Below, piece by piece: positions 17,600 through 25,749 of a stretch of DNA of 64,000 nucleotides. The stretch comes from CAZRXG01 sp964603985 (GTDB taxonomy: Bacteria; Chloroflexota; Anaerolineae; Aggregatilineales; UBA3940). The stretch is taken from contig CAZRXG010000002.1 of assembly GCA_964603985.1 (NCBI GenBank), positions 186,001 to 250,000 on the forward strand. The letters are read 5' to 3'. Below the pieces are notes generated by a model. The model had not been told where the DNA came from and did not search any database. It worked only from the letters and a program-made list of their open reading frames with translations. The first letter of the stretch is position 1, and each line of letters begins with the position of its first letter. Both the position numbers and the translations under genes were made by a program.

Positions 17600-19048
17600 A
17601 TGCACGTCACCGTCCGCTTTTTTGCTACCTTACGCGACCAGGCCGGGCTGGAGCAGACCCGGCTCAACCTGGCAGACGACAGCAGTGTTGCCGCGCTGCT
17701 TGGCCGGATCACCGAAGCTCACCCTTCGCTGGAGGCGGCCCTCCCTCACGTATTGGTCGTCGTCAACAACAAATACGCATCCCCCGACACCCCGCTTAAC
17801 GAGGGGGACGAGGTGGCGCTGTTCCTGCCCATCAGCGGAGGGGTCGAGGGCCACCACCCCCCTACCCCGAAAGACACGTCACAGGCTGCTGAGACCAAAG
17901 GACAGACAACCGGCGCCGACGAACCGCCGTTTACACTGATCTGCACACAGTGCGGAGAGCGTTATCCGCACGATACGGGCCTGTACCGCTGTACGTGCGG
18001 CGCTGCGTTTGAATTCGCCAGCACACCGGCATTTGACCGGGACGCGATCAACACCTCGGATACGTCGATCTGGCGCTACCGGGCGACACTCGCGCCGCGC
18101 GGTGTCACACCGGTGACGCTGGGCGAAGGGTGGACGCCGCTGATCGGCGCGCAGGTCGATGGGCGGACGATCCACTTCAAGCTGGAAAGCCTGAACCCGA
18201 CCGGCTCGTTCAAGGATCGGGGGGCGGCGCTGCTGGTGACGATGCTGAAAGCACGGGGCGTTGAAACGGCACACGACGACTCGTCAGGTAACGCCGGGGC
18301 CGCGCTGGCAGCTTACGCGGCGCGCGCGGGCATCTCAGCGCGGCTGTTCGTCCCGGCGTCGGCTTCACCGGCCAAATTGGCCCAGATCGCGCTGTACGGC
18401 GCGGAACTTAACGCCATTGAAGGGCCGCGCAGCGCGGCGACCGTAGCCGCCCACGAGGCTGCCGGGGCGGGCGAATCGACTTACGCCAGCCACGTCTACA
18501 ACCCCTTTTCGATCATGGGGTACAGAACCATCGCCTACGAGGTGTGGGAACAGTTGGGATTCCGCGCGCCGGATGCGGTCATCATGCCGCTGGGACAGGG
18601 CACCCAACTGGTGGGAGTGGCCGACGGCTTCGCCGACCTGCTCAGGGCCGGGCTGATCGAGCGCACACCCCGGCTGATCGGGGTTCAGGCAGAAGCGTGC
18701 GCCCCGCTGTGGCAGCGCATGCACCGGGGCGATGCTCCGGGCGAAGCGGTCAAAGAAGGGAAAACGCTGGCCGAGGGAATCCGGATCATCGAGCCGGTGC
18801 ACGCCGGGCGCATCCTGGCAGCCATCACCGGCAGCGGCGGGGACATCGTGGCGGTGAGCGAGACGGCCATCCGGGATGGGCTGCGAAAGCTAGCCGGACT
18901 GGGCATCAGCGCGGAACCCACCAGCGCCGTCGTCTGGGCGGCGCTCAAGCAGGTGGCGGAAGGCCTCGCGGAGGACGCCGTCATCGTCGTGCCTATCACG
19001 GGATCGGGCTATAAGACGCCCAACTTGAGAGACCTGGTCGACGCTTAG
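17600..19048 (+). CDS. thrC: MoaD/ThiS-like sulfur carrier fused to threonine synthase (PLP fold type II)
   Basis: 482 residues in one uninterrupted frame. Residues 1-81 are a complete MoaD/ThiS beta-grasp domain ending FLPISGG (Gly80-Gly81), where free carriers end. A linker of about 28 residues follows, then a zinc ribbon (Cys115, Cys118, Cys131, Cys133) and a threonine synthase domain: TLGEGWTPL, the PLP lysine in NPTGSFKDRG (Lys205), the phosphate loop DSSGNAGAA, and the C-terminal TGSGYKTP. Threonine synthase converts O-phosphohomoserine to threonine. The fusion may let a thiocarboxylated carrier donate sulfur to a PLP intermediate, as in mycobacterial CysO/CysM, but then the Gly-Gly end must be freed by cleavage. 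Alternatively the carrier domain is structural or regulatory. First gene of a plus-strand run with fabF. Confidence 0.88.
   Translation: MHVTVRFFATLRDQAGLEQTRLNLADDSSVAALLGRITEAHPSLEAALPHVLVVVNNKYASPDTPLNEGDEVALFLPISGGVEGHHPPTPKDTSQAAETKGQTTGADEPPFTLICTQCGERYPHDTGLYRCTCGAAFEFASTPAFDRDAINTSDTSIWRYRATLAPRGVTPVTLGEGWTPLIGAQVDGRTIHFKLESLNPTGSFKDRGAALLVTMLKARGVETAHDDSSGNAGAALAAYAARAGISARLFVPASASPAKLAQIALYGAELNAIEGPRSAATVAAHEAAGAGESTYASHVYNPFSIMGYRTIAYEVWEQLGFRAPDAVIMPLGQGTQLVGVADGFADLLRAGLIERTPRLIGVQAEACAPLWQRMHRGDAPGEAVKEGKTLAEGIRIIEPVHAGRILAAITGSGGDIVAVSETAIRDGLRKLAGLGISAEPTSAVVWAALKQVAEGLAEDAVIVVPITGSGYKTPNLRDLVDA
17857..17868 (+). repeat. CCCCCCTACCCC 12-mer, KOPS-like, copy 3
   Basis: Exact copy inside the coding sequence, five codons after the Gly-Gly of the sulfur-carrier domain. 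It encodes part of the linker (HPPTP). Confidence 0.6.
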
Positions 19049-19094
19049 CGCGGCCTGAGTCGCACATACACTCCAAGGAGAAGGATAGATTGCC

Positions 19095-20324
19095 ATGCAT
19101 CGTGTCGTGATCACAGGGTACGGTATGGTCAGCCCACTGGGGCTGTCGGCACAAGAAAGCTGGGAAGCGCTGCTTAAGGGCCAATCGGGGGTGGGGCCGG
19201 TCACGCTTTTTGACTCGACCGACTGCCCGGTCAAGATCGCGGCTGAAATCAAGGGCTTTGACCCGGAAGCCTATCTTGACCGGCGCGAAGTCCGCCGCCA
19301 GGACCGGTTCCAGTGGATAGCCCAGGCAGCGGCAGAAGAGGCATTGGCGCACAGCGGCTACGAAATCACAGACGCCAACAGGACGCGCACCGGGGTGGTG
19401 GTGTGCAGCGGGATCGGCGGCCTGAACTCGATGGAAGACCAGATAACCACCCTGTACAACGAGGGGGCCAGACGGGTCAGCCCATTCTGCATCCCCCGGA
19501 TCATGGCTAACGGCGCGGGGGGGATGATCAGCATCAGATACGGCACACAAGGCCCCTGCTTCTCCACCATGTCGGCCTGCGCATCGGCCACAGACGGCAT
19601 CGGCATCGCAACACACCTGATGCGCGCGGGCGTGGCCGATGCAATGCTGGCGGGCGGCGCCGAGGCCGGAGTCACGCTGCTGGGGCTGTCTGCGTTCGCC
19701 CGGATCGGGGCCTACACGCGGCGGACGGAGCACACGCCCTCCCCATTCAGCGCCGACCGCGACGGGTTGGTGATGGGAGAGGGCGCGGCGGTGCTGATCC
19801 TGGAGACGCTGGAACATGCACGCGCACGCGGCGCGGAGATATACGCCGAGATCGTCGGCTACGGCGCTTCGGCGGATGCATTTCACGTCACGGCCCCGAC
19901 CGAGGATGGGTCGGGCAGCGCGCTGGCGATCGTCAAGGCACTGGAGGATGCCCGGCTTAATCCTGAAGACATCGATTACATCAACGCGCACGGGACGGGG
20001 ACCCCGCTCAACGACGACGCGGAGTCGCTGGCCGTCAAGCGGGCGCTCGGCGAACAGGCATACAAGATCCCCATCAGCTCGATCAAAAGCATGATCGGGC
20101 ACGTGATGGGCGCGACGGGGGCACTGGAGGCCGTCTTCTGCACCCAGGCGATCAACGACAACGTGGTCCCACCGACCATAAACTACACCGAAGCCGACGA
20201 GATCTGCGACCTGGACTACATCCCCAACGAGGCACGCGAGATACCGGTCCGCGTGGCAATCAGCAACTCGTTTGGCTTCGGAGGGCACAACGGGGTGCTG
20301 GCGTTCCGAGAATTCACCGGTTGA
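19095..20324 (+). CDS. fabF: 3-oxoacyl-[acyl-carrier-protein] synthase II
   Basis: 409 residues, full length for KAS II. The catalytic Cys162 lies in TMSACASATDGIG, with His299 in NAHGTGTPLND and His336 in SMIGHVMGATG; the glycine-rich end NSFGFGGHNG is intact. It condenses malonyl-ACP with acyl-ACP in fatty-acid elongation. AAGGAG is upstream but about 16 nt from the ATG, with a weaker AGGAT nearer. It follows the MoaD-ThrC gene by 46 nt and precedes rnc by 17 nt, probably in one operon. No acpP or other fab gene is visible here. Confidence 0.95.
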   Translation: MHRVVITGYGMVSPLGLSAQESWEALLKGQSGVGPVTLFDSTDCPVKIAAEIKGFDPEAYLDRREVRRQDRFQWIAQAAAEEALAHSGYEITDANRTRTGVVVCSGIGGLNSMEDQITTLYNEGARRVSPFCIPRIMANGAGGMISIRYGTQGPCFSTMSACASATDGIGIATHLMRAGVADAMLAGGAEAGVTLLGLSAFARIGAYTRRTEHTPSPFSADRDGLVMGEGAAVLILETLEHARARGAEIYAEIVGYGASADAFHVTAPTEDGSGSALAIVKALEDARLNPEDIDYINAHGTGTPLNDDAESLAVKRALGEQAYKIPISSIKSMIGHVMGATGALEAVFCTQAINDNVVPPTINYTEADEICDLDYIPNEAREIPVRVAISNSFGFGGHNGVLAFREFTG

Positions 20325-20341
20325 CGTTTTAGGGTGCACCC

Positions 20342-21046
20342 ATGGGAATCATCGACGCGGAAGAACTGCAAAAACGAAACGGGTTCACCTTCAGGGATAA
20401 GTCTCTGCTCCTGCGTGCCCTCACACACCCATCGTACCTCAACGAGAATCCCAGACAGGGCCTGGAAGACAACCAGCGTCTCGAATTCCTGGGCGACGCG
20501 ATCCTGGACTTTATCAGCAGCGAATGGCTTTATCATCGCTTCCCGGAGGCAACAGAGGGCCGCCTGACCCGCCTGCGCTCGGCGCTCGTCCGCACCGAGG
20601 CGCTGTCCAGCCTGGCCATCGAGTGCCACATCGACAAAGCGCTGCTGCTGGGCCACGGCGAGGAAGAGAACGGGGGGCGCAGGCGGGCGGGCAACACCTG
20701 CGCCGCGTTTGAGGCCATCATCGGGGCATTGTACCTCGACCAGGACATCCAGACGGTGCGGGAGTTTATGGAACCGCTCTTCCAGAAAGCGCTGGATGAC
20801 ATCCTGCGGCTTGAGGTGGACAAAGACCCAAAGAGCCTGCTCCAGGAATGGAGCCAGGCTAACCTGGGCCTCACCCCGACTTACGAGGTCATCGACAGCC
20901 GGGGGCCGGACCACGCCAAAGAGTTCACCGTGGCGGTTTACATCGGGAACAAGCGCCGCGCAGAAGGAACCGGCTCCAGTAAACAGGCCGCCGCGCAGCA
21001 GGCAGCACGGCGCGCACTGGACATATTAGAAGACTTTGGTGGCTGA
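20342..21046 (+). CDS. rnc: Ribonuclease III
   Basis: 234 residues. The signature NQRLEFLGDAILDF carries the metal-binding Glu/Asp, and the second acidic pair is in FEAIIGALYLD. A double-stranded-RNA-binding domain spans about residues 160-230 (DPKSLLQEW through SSKQAAAQQAARRAL). It processes rRNA precursors and structured mRNAs. It is 17 nt downstream of fabF, a neighbour pair seen in many bacteria. Confidence 0.96.
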   Translation: MGIIDAEELQKRNGFTFRDKSLLLRALTHPSYLNENPRQGLEDNQRLEFLGDAILDFISSEWLYHRFPEATEGRLTRLRSALVRTEALSSLAIECHIDKALLLGHGEEENGGRRRAGNTCAAFEAIIGALYLDQDIQTVREFMEPLFQKALDDILRLEVDKDPKSLLQEWSQANLGLTPTYEVIDSRGPDHAKEFTVAVYIGNKRRAEGTGSSKQAAAQQAARRALDILEDFGG

Positions 21047-21052
21047 GAGCCG

Positions 21053-21934
21053 ATGAAACGCCTGCTGATCACGGGAGGCAGCGGCGAGCTGGGAGCACCG
21101 CTCTCGGAGCTTGCGGCCCGCACCTGGACGACGACCAGCACCTACTTCAGAAATCCGTCGGTGGGCGGTGGGCAGGCCGTCCGGCTCGACCTGCGCGACG
21201 GGGAGGCCACGCTCGCGCTGGTTAAAGACTGCCGACCGGACGCGATCATCCACACGGCGGTCTCCGACCGCAGCGAGGACATGGTGGCAGCCAACCGCGC
21301 CGCCGCCCGGCACATCGGCGCAGCAGCCCGGCAGATCGGCTGCCGCCTGATCACCCTGTCAACGGATATGGTCTTCGACGGCAGGCATCCCCCCTACGCC
21401 GAAGAGGCCCCCCCTACCCCACTCAGTCCCTACGGGCGAGTCAAGGCGGAGAACGAGCGGTTTTTCGCAGGCCTCACCGGCTGCCTGATCGTTCGCACCA
21501 GCCTGATCTACGACACGAAGTCGGGCAACCGGCAGATCGGCTGGATGCTCAAGAAGATCGAAGCGCAAGAACCCGTCCCCCTGTTCACCGACGAGATCCG
21601 CCAGCCCATCTGGGTGTGGAATCTGGCGGGGGTGCTGTTGGAACTGGCCGGAGGCACAGCCGAGGGAATCCTGAACGTCGCCGGGGGGCAGGCCATGAGC
21701 CGGTGGGAGTACGGGTGTGCGCTGCTGAGCGCGTTGGGCTTTGACCCGGAGGAAACGGCGCGCCCCGTCCTGGCTGCCGAGGTGGCACCCACCCGCCCAC
21801 GCGACTGCACACTCCGGTTGGACAAAGCCCGCAGCCTGCTAAAGACGCCGCTGCTGACCGTCAACGAGGCGCTCAGGCGGGCGCAAGGCAAGGCGGATCA
21901 GGGCCACTCGACCTTGACGACCACCAGACGGTGA
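21053..21934 (+). CDS. NAD(P)-dependent reductase of the RmlD / extended SDR type
   Basis: 293 residues, 6 nt after rnc. The Rossmann motif LLITGGSGELG is at the N-terminus. The catalytic pattern is STDMVFDG followed by SPYGRVKAENE (Tyr-x3-Lys). The substrate half resembles dTDP-4-dehydrorhamnose reductase, but no other rhamnose gene is near, so the substrate is open. The last 37 nt overlap, tail to tail, the next gene. A KOPS-like 12-mer (21409-21420) lies in the coding sequence just before the SPYGR motif. Confidence 0.8.
   Translation: MKRLLITGGSGELGAPLSELAARTWTTTSTYFRNPSVGGGQAVRLDLRDGEATLALVKDCRPDAIIHTAVSDRSEDMVAANRAAARHIGAAARQIGCRLITLSTDMVFDGRHPPYAEEAPPTPLSPYGRVKAENERFFAGLTGCLIVRTSLIYDTKSGNRQIGWMLKKIEAQEPVPLFTDEIRQPIWVWNLAGVLLELAGGTAEGILNVAGGQAMSRWEYGCALLSALGFDPEETARPVLAAEVAPTRPRDCTLRLDKARSLLKTPLLTVNEALRRAQGKADQGHSTLTTTRR
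21409..21420 (+). repeat. CCCCCCTACCCC 12-mer, KOPS-like, copy 4
   Basis: Exact copy inside the RmlD-like gene, encoding the PPTPL stretch before SPYGR. A near copy (CCCCCCTACGCC) lies about 20 nt upstream. Confidence 0.6.
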
Positions 21935-23835
21935 TCGGACGCGGGGCTGTTGACCTGGAGGGCATCGCGGGGGAATAGATCCCGCAAGAGGATGTAGTCA
22001 CGGCGTTCAGTTGGGTCGGCGGCGGGGAAGGTAAACCCGCGTTCAATGCCCAGCGCAGTGTCGGGGTCGAGGAAGCCGGTTTCCAGCAGTTGGCGATAGA
22101 CCACATCCTGGGGTGAGGCCCCCAGGTCGGCAGCCAATACAAGCGGCGTGTCCTCACCGGTCAGATTCAACAGGACGGCCACCTGCTGCAAGCGCTCCTC
22201 CTCACTGCCGGGGGCAAGTTGAGCGCCGACCACCGTCACGGAGCGCGACGAAGCGGCATCCTGCACCAGCCCACGCACGGTCCCAAACCGGTCACCGTCG
22301 CCGGGTAGAAGCGCGCCCGCAGGCTGCGAGATCGGCCAGCGAGAAAGAACGGCAACACCACGCACGTGCTCCCCGGTCGGCTGGAAAAGCTGGTACATCC
22401 CCAGATGGCGGGCCAAAAACTGCACCTGGTCAATGCCGTAGCCCGGCGGTGTGCCCGCATCAACCTCCTGCAGCACGACCACATCGGCCAGGCTGATCTC
22501 GATAACGTCGGCAATCGACTCCAGTTGAAAAACGCCATCCGCGTCATAGCCGCCGTTGACGTTATAGGTGGCTACGCGCAACGCATCACGCGGGGTCAGA
22601 TCAACCTGGCCCGCCCCCAGGCCGCTCAAGATCAGCCCCAAAACGACGACAGGGGCCACAAAAGCAGCCGTCCCACCCGCCGGGGTGGCAGGTCTTTCCA
22701 GCCAGGGATCGCTTTCGTGCCAGGTGAGGCCCGGCAGTCCAAGCAGAGCCGCCGCGACGAGCACGACGATCACCCCCTGCCCCCCCAGCCACTCCAGGGC
22801 GGGGACGGGCACGAAAGTGAGGCTGTAGGCATAAACGAGCAGCGCACAGGCCAGCAGCCCCAGGCTGATGGACGGCCCGACCTGCTCAAGCTCGGTGGGA
22901 TCGGGTGAGCGGGGTATCCACCAGAGCAAGAGCACGGCGATAAACTGGGCCACCACCAGCGCACCGGCGGCCCCAAACCCGCCCAGCCGGTTGCCGACCA
23001 CGATCACCAGCAGAAGGATAAAAAGCCAGACCCAGCCGCGTGAACGCTCGGCGAACATGCCAAACGTCTGGCCCATCAGATTACGCACCGAGGGGACCAG
23101 GGGAAGCGTCGTGGCAAGGAGAAGCCAGGGCACAAGCCCGGCGTAAGGAACCCCGGCCCAGCGGGCGACCACGTTGGGCATCGCCAGAACGATGGTCTCC
23201 AGGGCAAAGAATGCGCCGATAGCCAGACCGCCCAGAGGCGTCAAAAAGGCAGGCTCGTAGGACTCCTGGCGGGTCAGGCGGCGCGCCAGCATACCGGCCA
23301 GAATCAGGATGAGCGAGAGGACGATCTGGGCAACGTACCAGGGGATCCGATAGCGCAGGTCGGCGATGGGCATCTCAAACCCGGACTGGAGGGAAAGATC
23401 GAAGGTATCCCTGGCGCGAAAGAGCTGATCCAGAGCGAAGCCCGCCGCCATTGCCGACAGCCAGCTACGGCGGTTGGCACGCAGCAGCGAGGCAAAGTAA
23501 ACCCCGCCAAGCGCCACCAGCGCCAGCGCGGTGTACAGGCGAGCCAGCAGCAGACCGAACGGGAGCGCCATCACCACCCGCGCCACAGCGACGAGAACGG
23601 CGCTCACCCTGAGCGTCTCCGGCAGGGCCGAGCGGATGCGGGGAGAGAACCAGGCAGGAACCAGGATCACAATCAGGAGCAGGTGCGAGTTGACAACCGC
23701 CGGGCTGACCTGCCCGGTGGACAGGGTAACATTCACCATACCCAACAGCATCGCGAACGCCGTGCGGGTCGCCTGAACGAAGAACAGAACAACCAGGCTG
23801 CCTTCTAACAGGCGGAAAACGCGAACCGAGCCCAT
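21898..23835 (-). CDS. Polytopic membrane protein with C-terminal endonuclease/exonuclease/phosphatase (EEP) domain
   Basis: 645 residues. Roughly the first 415 hold about a dozen hydrophobic segments. The last 220 form an EEP fold: RVATYNVNGGYD, VVVLQEVDAG (metal Glu) and the end ASDHRLVVVKVEW (Asp-His pair). Two usual catalytic spots are changed: the TTHL-like strand reads GAQLAPG and the GDFN-like turn reads AADLGASP, so the normal His and Asn are missing. It may be a weak or inactive phosphodiesterase, or a binding module. The gene ends inside the RmlD-like gene on the other strand. Function unknown; similar membrane-EEP fusions occur in surface-lipid metabolism. Confidence 0.75.
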   Translation of the reverse strand: MGSVRVFRLLEGSLVVLFFVQATRTAFAMLLGMVNVTLSTGQVSPAVVNSHLLLIVILVPAWFSPRIRSALPETLRVSAVLVAVARVVMALPFGLLLARLYTALALVALGGVYFASLLRANRRSWLSAMAAGFALDQLFRARDTFDLSLQSGFEMPIADLRYRIPWYVAQIVLSLILILAGMLARRLTRQESYEPAFLTPLGGLAIGAFFALETIVLAMPNVVARWAGVPYAGLVPWLLLATTLPLVPSVRNLMGQTFGMFAERSRGWVWLFILLLVIVVGNRLGGFGAAGALVVAQFIAVLLLWWIPRSPDPTELEQVGPSISLGLLACALLVYAYSLTFVPVPALEWLGGQGVIVVLVAAALLGLPGLTWHESDPWLERPATPAGGTAAFVAPVVVLGLILSGLGAGQVDLTPRDALRVATYNVNGGYDADGVFQLESIADVIEISLADVVVLQEVDAGTPPGYGIDQVQFLARHLGMYQLFQPTGEHVRGVAVLSRWPISQPAGALLPGDGDRFGTVRGLVQDAASSRSVTVVGAQLAPGSEEERLQQVAVLLNLTGEDTPLVLAADLGASPQDVVYRQLLETGFLDPDTALGIERGFTFPAADPTERRDYILLRDLFPRDALQVNSPASDHRLVVVKVEWP

Positions 23836-23879
23836 GCTTGCACCTTCTCCTCGTGATGATACCTACCGGCAGACGACAA

Positions 23880-23897
23880 GGGGGCCAACCGGCCCCC
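23880..23897. terminator. GC-rich hairpin after the FHA regulator gene
   Basis: GGGGGCC (23880-23886) pairs with GGCCCCC (23891-23897), loop AACC; flanking AGAC/GTCT may extend it. It lies between the FHA gene stop and the EEP gene on the same strand. There is no clean T run, so termination is uncertain. Confidence 0.35.
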
Positions 23898-23928
23898 GTC
23901 TGCTCCGAAGCCAGCACCGGGAGACGCG

Positions 23929-24615
23929 TCAGGCCTCTTCATCATCCTCCCTGGGAGACTGCTCCAGGCGGAAGCCGTGCCCGCGCACCGTGACGATGTA
24001 CTTGTGATCGGGGGAAAGCTCGGCCAGCCGGTCGCGCAGACGCCGCACCAGCGCGTCGATGGCCTGCTCGCTGATGCCCTCCACCGCAGCGTCCGGCCAC
24101 ACGGCCCGCACGACCTCATCACGGGAACAAACGCCGCCACCCTGCTCGTACAGCAGCTCCAGCAAACGGTACTGGTACAGGGACAACTGGGGCACCAACG
24201 GCGTGCCGTCGATGGTCACCTGGCGGGTGTGCCTATCGAGCCTGAGACCGGCCTCCGCTTCGGCCAGGTCCTCAGCCGACAGTGGAACGGTGGCCTCAGC
24301 GCCGATGAACTTGAGCTTGGCGCATAAAGCGATCTGGATCTCGTCACCCTCTTTAAGCTCAAGCGCCTCTTCTAACTCAACAGCGTTGAGGTGCGTACCG
24401 TTCTTACTTTGCAGGTCTTCGACGAAGTAGCTGTCCCCTTCGCGCCAGATACGCACGTGCTCGCGCGAGACACGGCGCTCCGGTATGACGATGTCACAGT
24501 CTGCGCCGCGCCCGATGATCAACTCGTCGGTGTACATCACCCACTGCTGGCCGCGCAAGGGGCCTTCCACGATCACCAACACCGGTCTGTCTGTGTCAGC
24601 AACTTGACTGGTCAC
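23929..24615 (-). CDS. FHA domain / winged-helix (OmpR-type) DNA-binding regulator
   Basis: About 228 residues from a GTG at 24615, which has AAGGA upstream; the open frame continues to 24729 without good starts. The FHA domain shows LIIGRGADCDIVIP, RRVSREHVRI and LQSKNGTHLN, all phosphothreonine-binding landmarks. The C-terminal part is an OmpR-like winged helix with the recognition region ISEQAIDALVRRLRDRLAE and wing KYIVTVRGHGFRLE. It probably binds DNA in response to phosphorylation by a Ser/Thr kinase, most simply the kinase encoded divergently at 24748. A palindrome in the shared upstream region may be its operator. Confidence 0.85.
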   Translation of the reverse strand: MTSQVADTDRPVLVIVEGPLRGQQWVMYTDELIIGRGADCDIVIPERRVSREHVRIWREGDSYFVEDLQSKNGTHLNAVELEEALELKEGDEIQIALCAKLKFIGAEATVPLSAEDLAEAEAGLRLDRHTRQVTIDGTPLVPQLSLYQYRLLELLYEQGGGVCSRDEVVRAVWPDAAVEGISEQAIDALVRRLRDRLAELSPDHKYIVTVRGHGFRLEQSPREDDEEA

Positions 24616-24638
24616 CTGTTTCGTATCCTTGACAAACC

Positions 24639-24652
24639 AACCTTGAAAGGTT
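24639..24652. promoter_or_regulatory. Candidate operator palindrome upstream of the FHA regulator
   Basis: AACCTTGAAAGGTT, a 6+6 inverted repeat with a 2-nt centre, lies just upstream of the chosen GTG start and faces the divergent kinase gene. Autoregulatory binding is a guess. Confidence 0.3.
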
Positions 24653-24747
24653 AATGTCTTTTCAATAGGATTGTTCACGAGTCCCGGCGTCCGCACCACG
24701 CGGGGCACCAAGAAAAATGGCCTGATCAAGGGGGGTCAGACACGTCA

Positions 24748-25749
24748 ATGCTGCCGCCACTTAAACCGGACAGCATACTGCGTTCGCGCTATCACATCGT
24801 CAGGGCGATAGGCCAGGGCGGCATGGGATCGCTCTACCTTGCCGAAGACAACCGCCTGGACGGGCGAATGTGCGCTATAAAAGTGATCGGGATCGATCCG
24901 CACAGCTCCCCTTCGCAACAAGATCAGGCCCGCGAACAATTCTACCGCGAAGCGAGTGTTCTGGCTCGCCTTGACCACCCTAACCTACCTAAAGTATCCG
25001 ATTTCTTCAGCGAAGGCAACAGAGATTTCCTGGTGATGGACTTCGTCCCCGGCGAAGACCTGCGACTGAAAATCGAGGAGGCGAAGAGCCAGGAGAAGCC
25101 AATCCCCAACCGGCAGGCACTCAACTGGGCAGGCCAGCTATGTGATGCGGTGGTTTACCTGCACAGCCAGGACCCGCCCGTGCTGCACCGTGACATCAAA
25201 CCCGCGAACATCAAACTGACGCCGGACGGGCTGATCAAACTGGTTGACTTCGGCCTGGTCAAGCTCATGGTGCCGGACGATACGCGCACCATCACGGTTC
25301 TACAGGGGCGCGGCTCGGCCTTCTATACACCGCTGGAGCAGTACGGGGGTGACACGGGACACACGGACCCACGCTCCGACATTTATTCGCTGGGCGCGAC
25401 GCTCTATCACCTGCTGACGACCGAGCCACCGGTAGAGGCAAAGGCACGTTTCTTACAGCCGGAGAGCCTGAAGCCACCCCGCGTATTGAACCCAAACCTG
25501 AGCCTGCGGACAGAACAGGCCATTCTGTGGGCGCTGGAGATGCACCCCAACAACCGTCCGTCGGACGTGCAGACATTCAAGGAGATGCTACTCTCGACCG
25601 GCCCGCTGAGCCTGTGGCCGGTGCACGAGAGCCAGCGGCCACTCGACCAGATCGCACCTGTCAACAGGATACTGGCACTCGTGGCGCTGGTACTGCTGAC
25701 TCTGTCAGTCGTGGCAACGCTGTTCCCATCGACGATCCCCGTCCCCTAG
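24748..25749 (+). CDS. Membrane-anchored serine/threonine protein kinase
   Basis: 333 residues. Kinase motifs are complete: glycine loop GQGGMGSLY, CAIKV (Lys), VLHRDIKPANI (catalytic loop), VDFGLVKL (metal Asp), the APE-like FYTPLEQY and DIYSLGATLY. The C-terminus is one hydrophobic segment (about residues 308-328) with almost no outside tail, so the kinase is held at the membrane without a sensor domain. It is divergent from the FHA-winged-helix regulator. Its TAG stop overlaps the TAG stop of the convergent GH3 gene in a shared CTAG. Confidence 0.92.
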   Translation: MLPPLKPDSILRSRYHIVRAIGQGGMGSLYLAEDNRLDGRMCAIKVIGIDPHSSPSQQDQAREQFYREASVLARLDHPNLPKVSDFFSEGNRDFLVMDFVPGEDLRLKIEEAKSQEKPIPNRQALNWAGQLCDAVVYLHSQDPPVLHRDIKPANIKLTPDGLIKLVDFGLVKLMVPDDTRTITVLQGRGSAFYTPLEQYGGDTGHTDPRSDIYSLGATLYHLLTTEPPVEAKARFLQPESLKPPRVLNPNLSLRTEQAILWALEMHPNNRPSDVQTFKEMLLSTGPLSLWPVHESQRPLDQIAPVNRILALVALVLLTLSVVATLFPSTIPVP

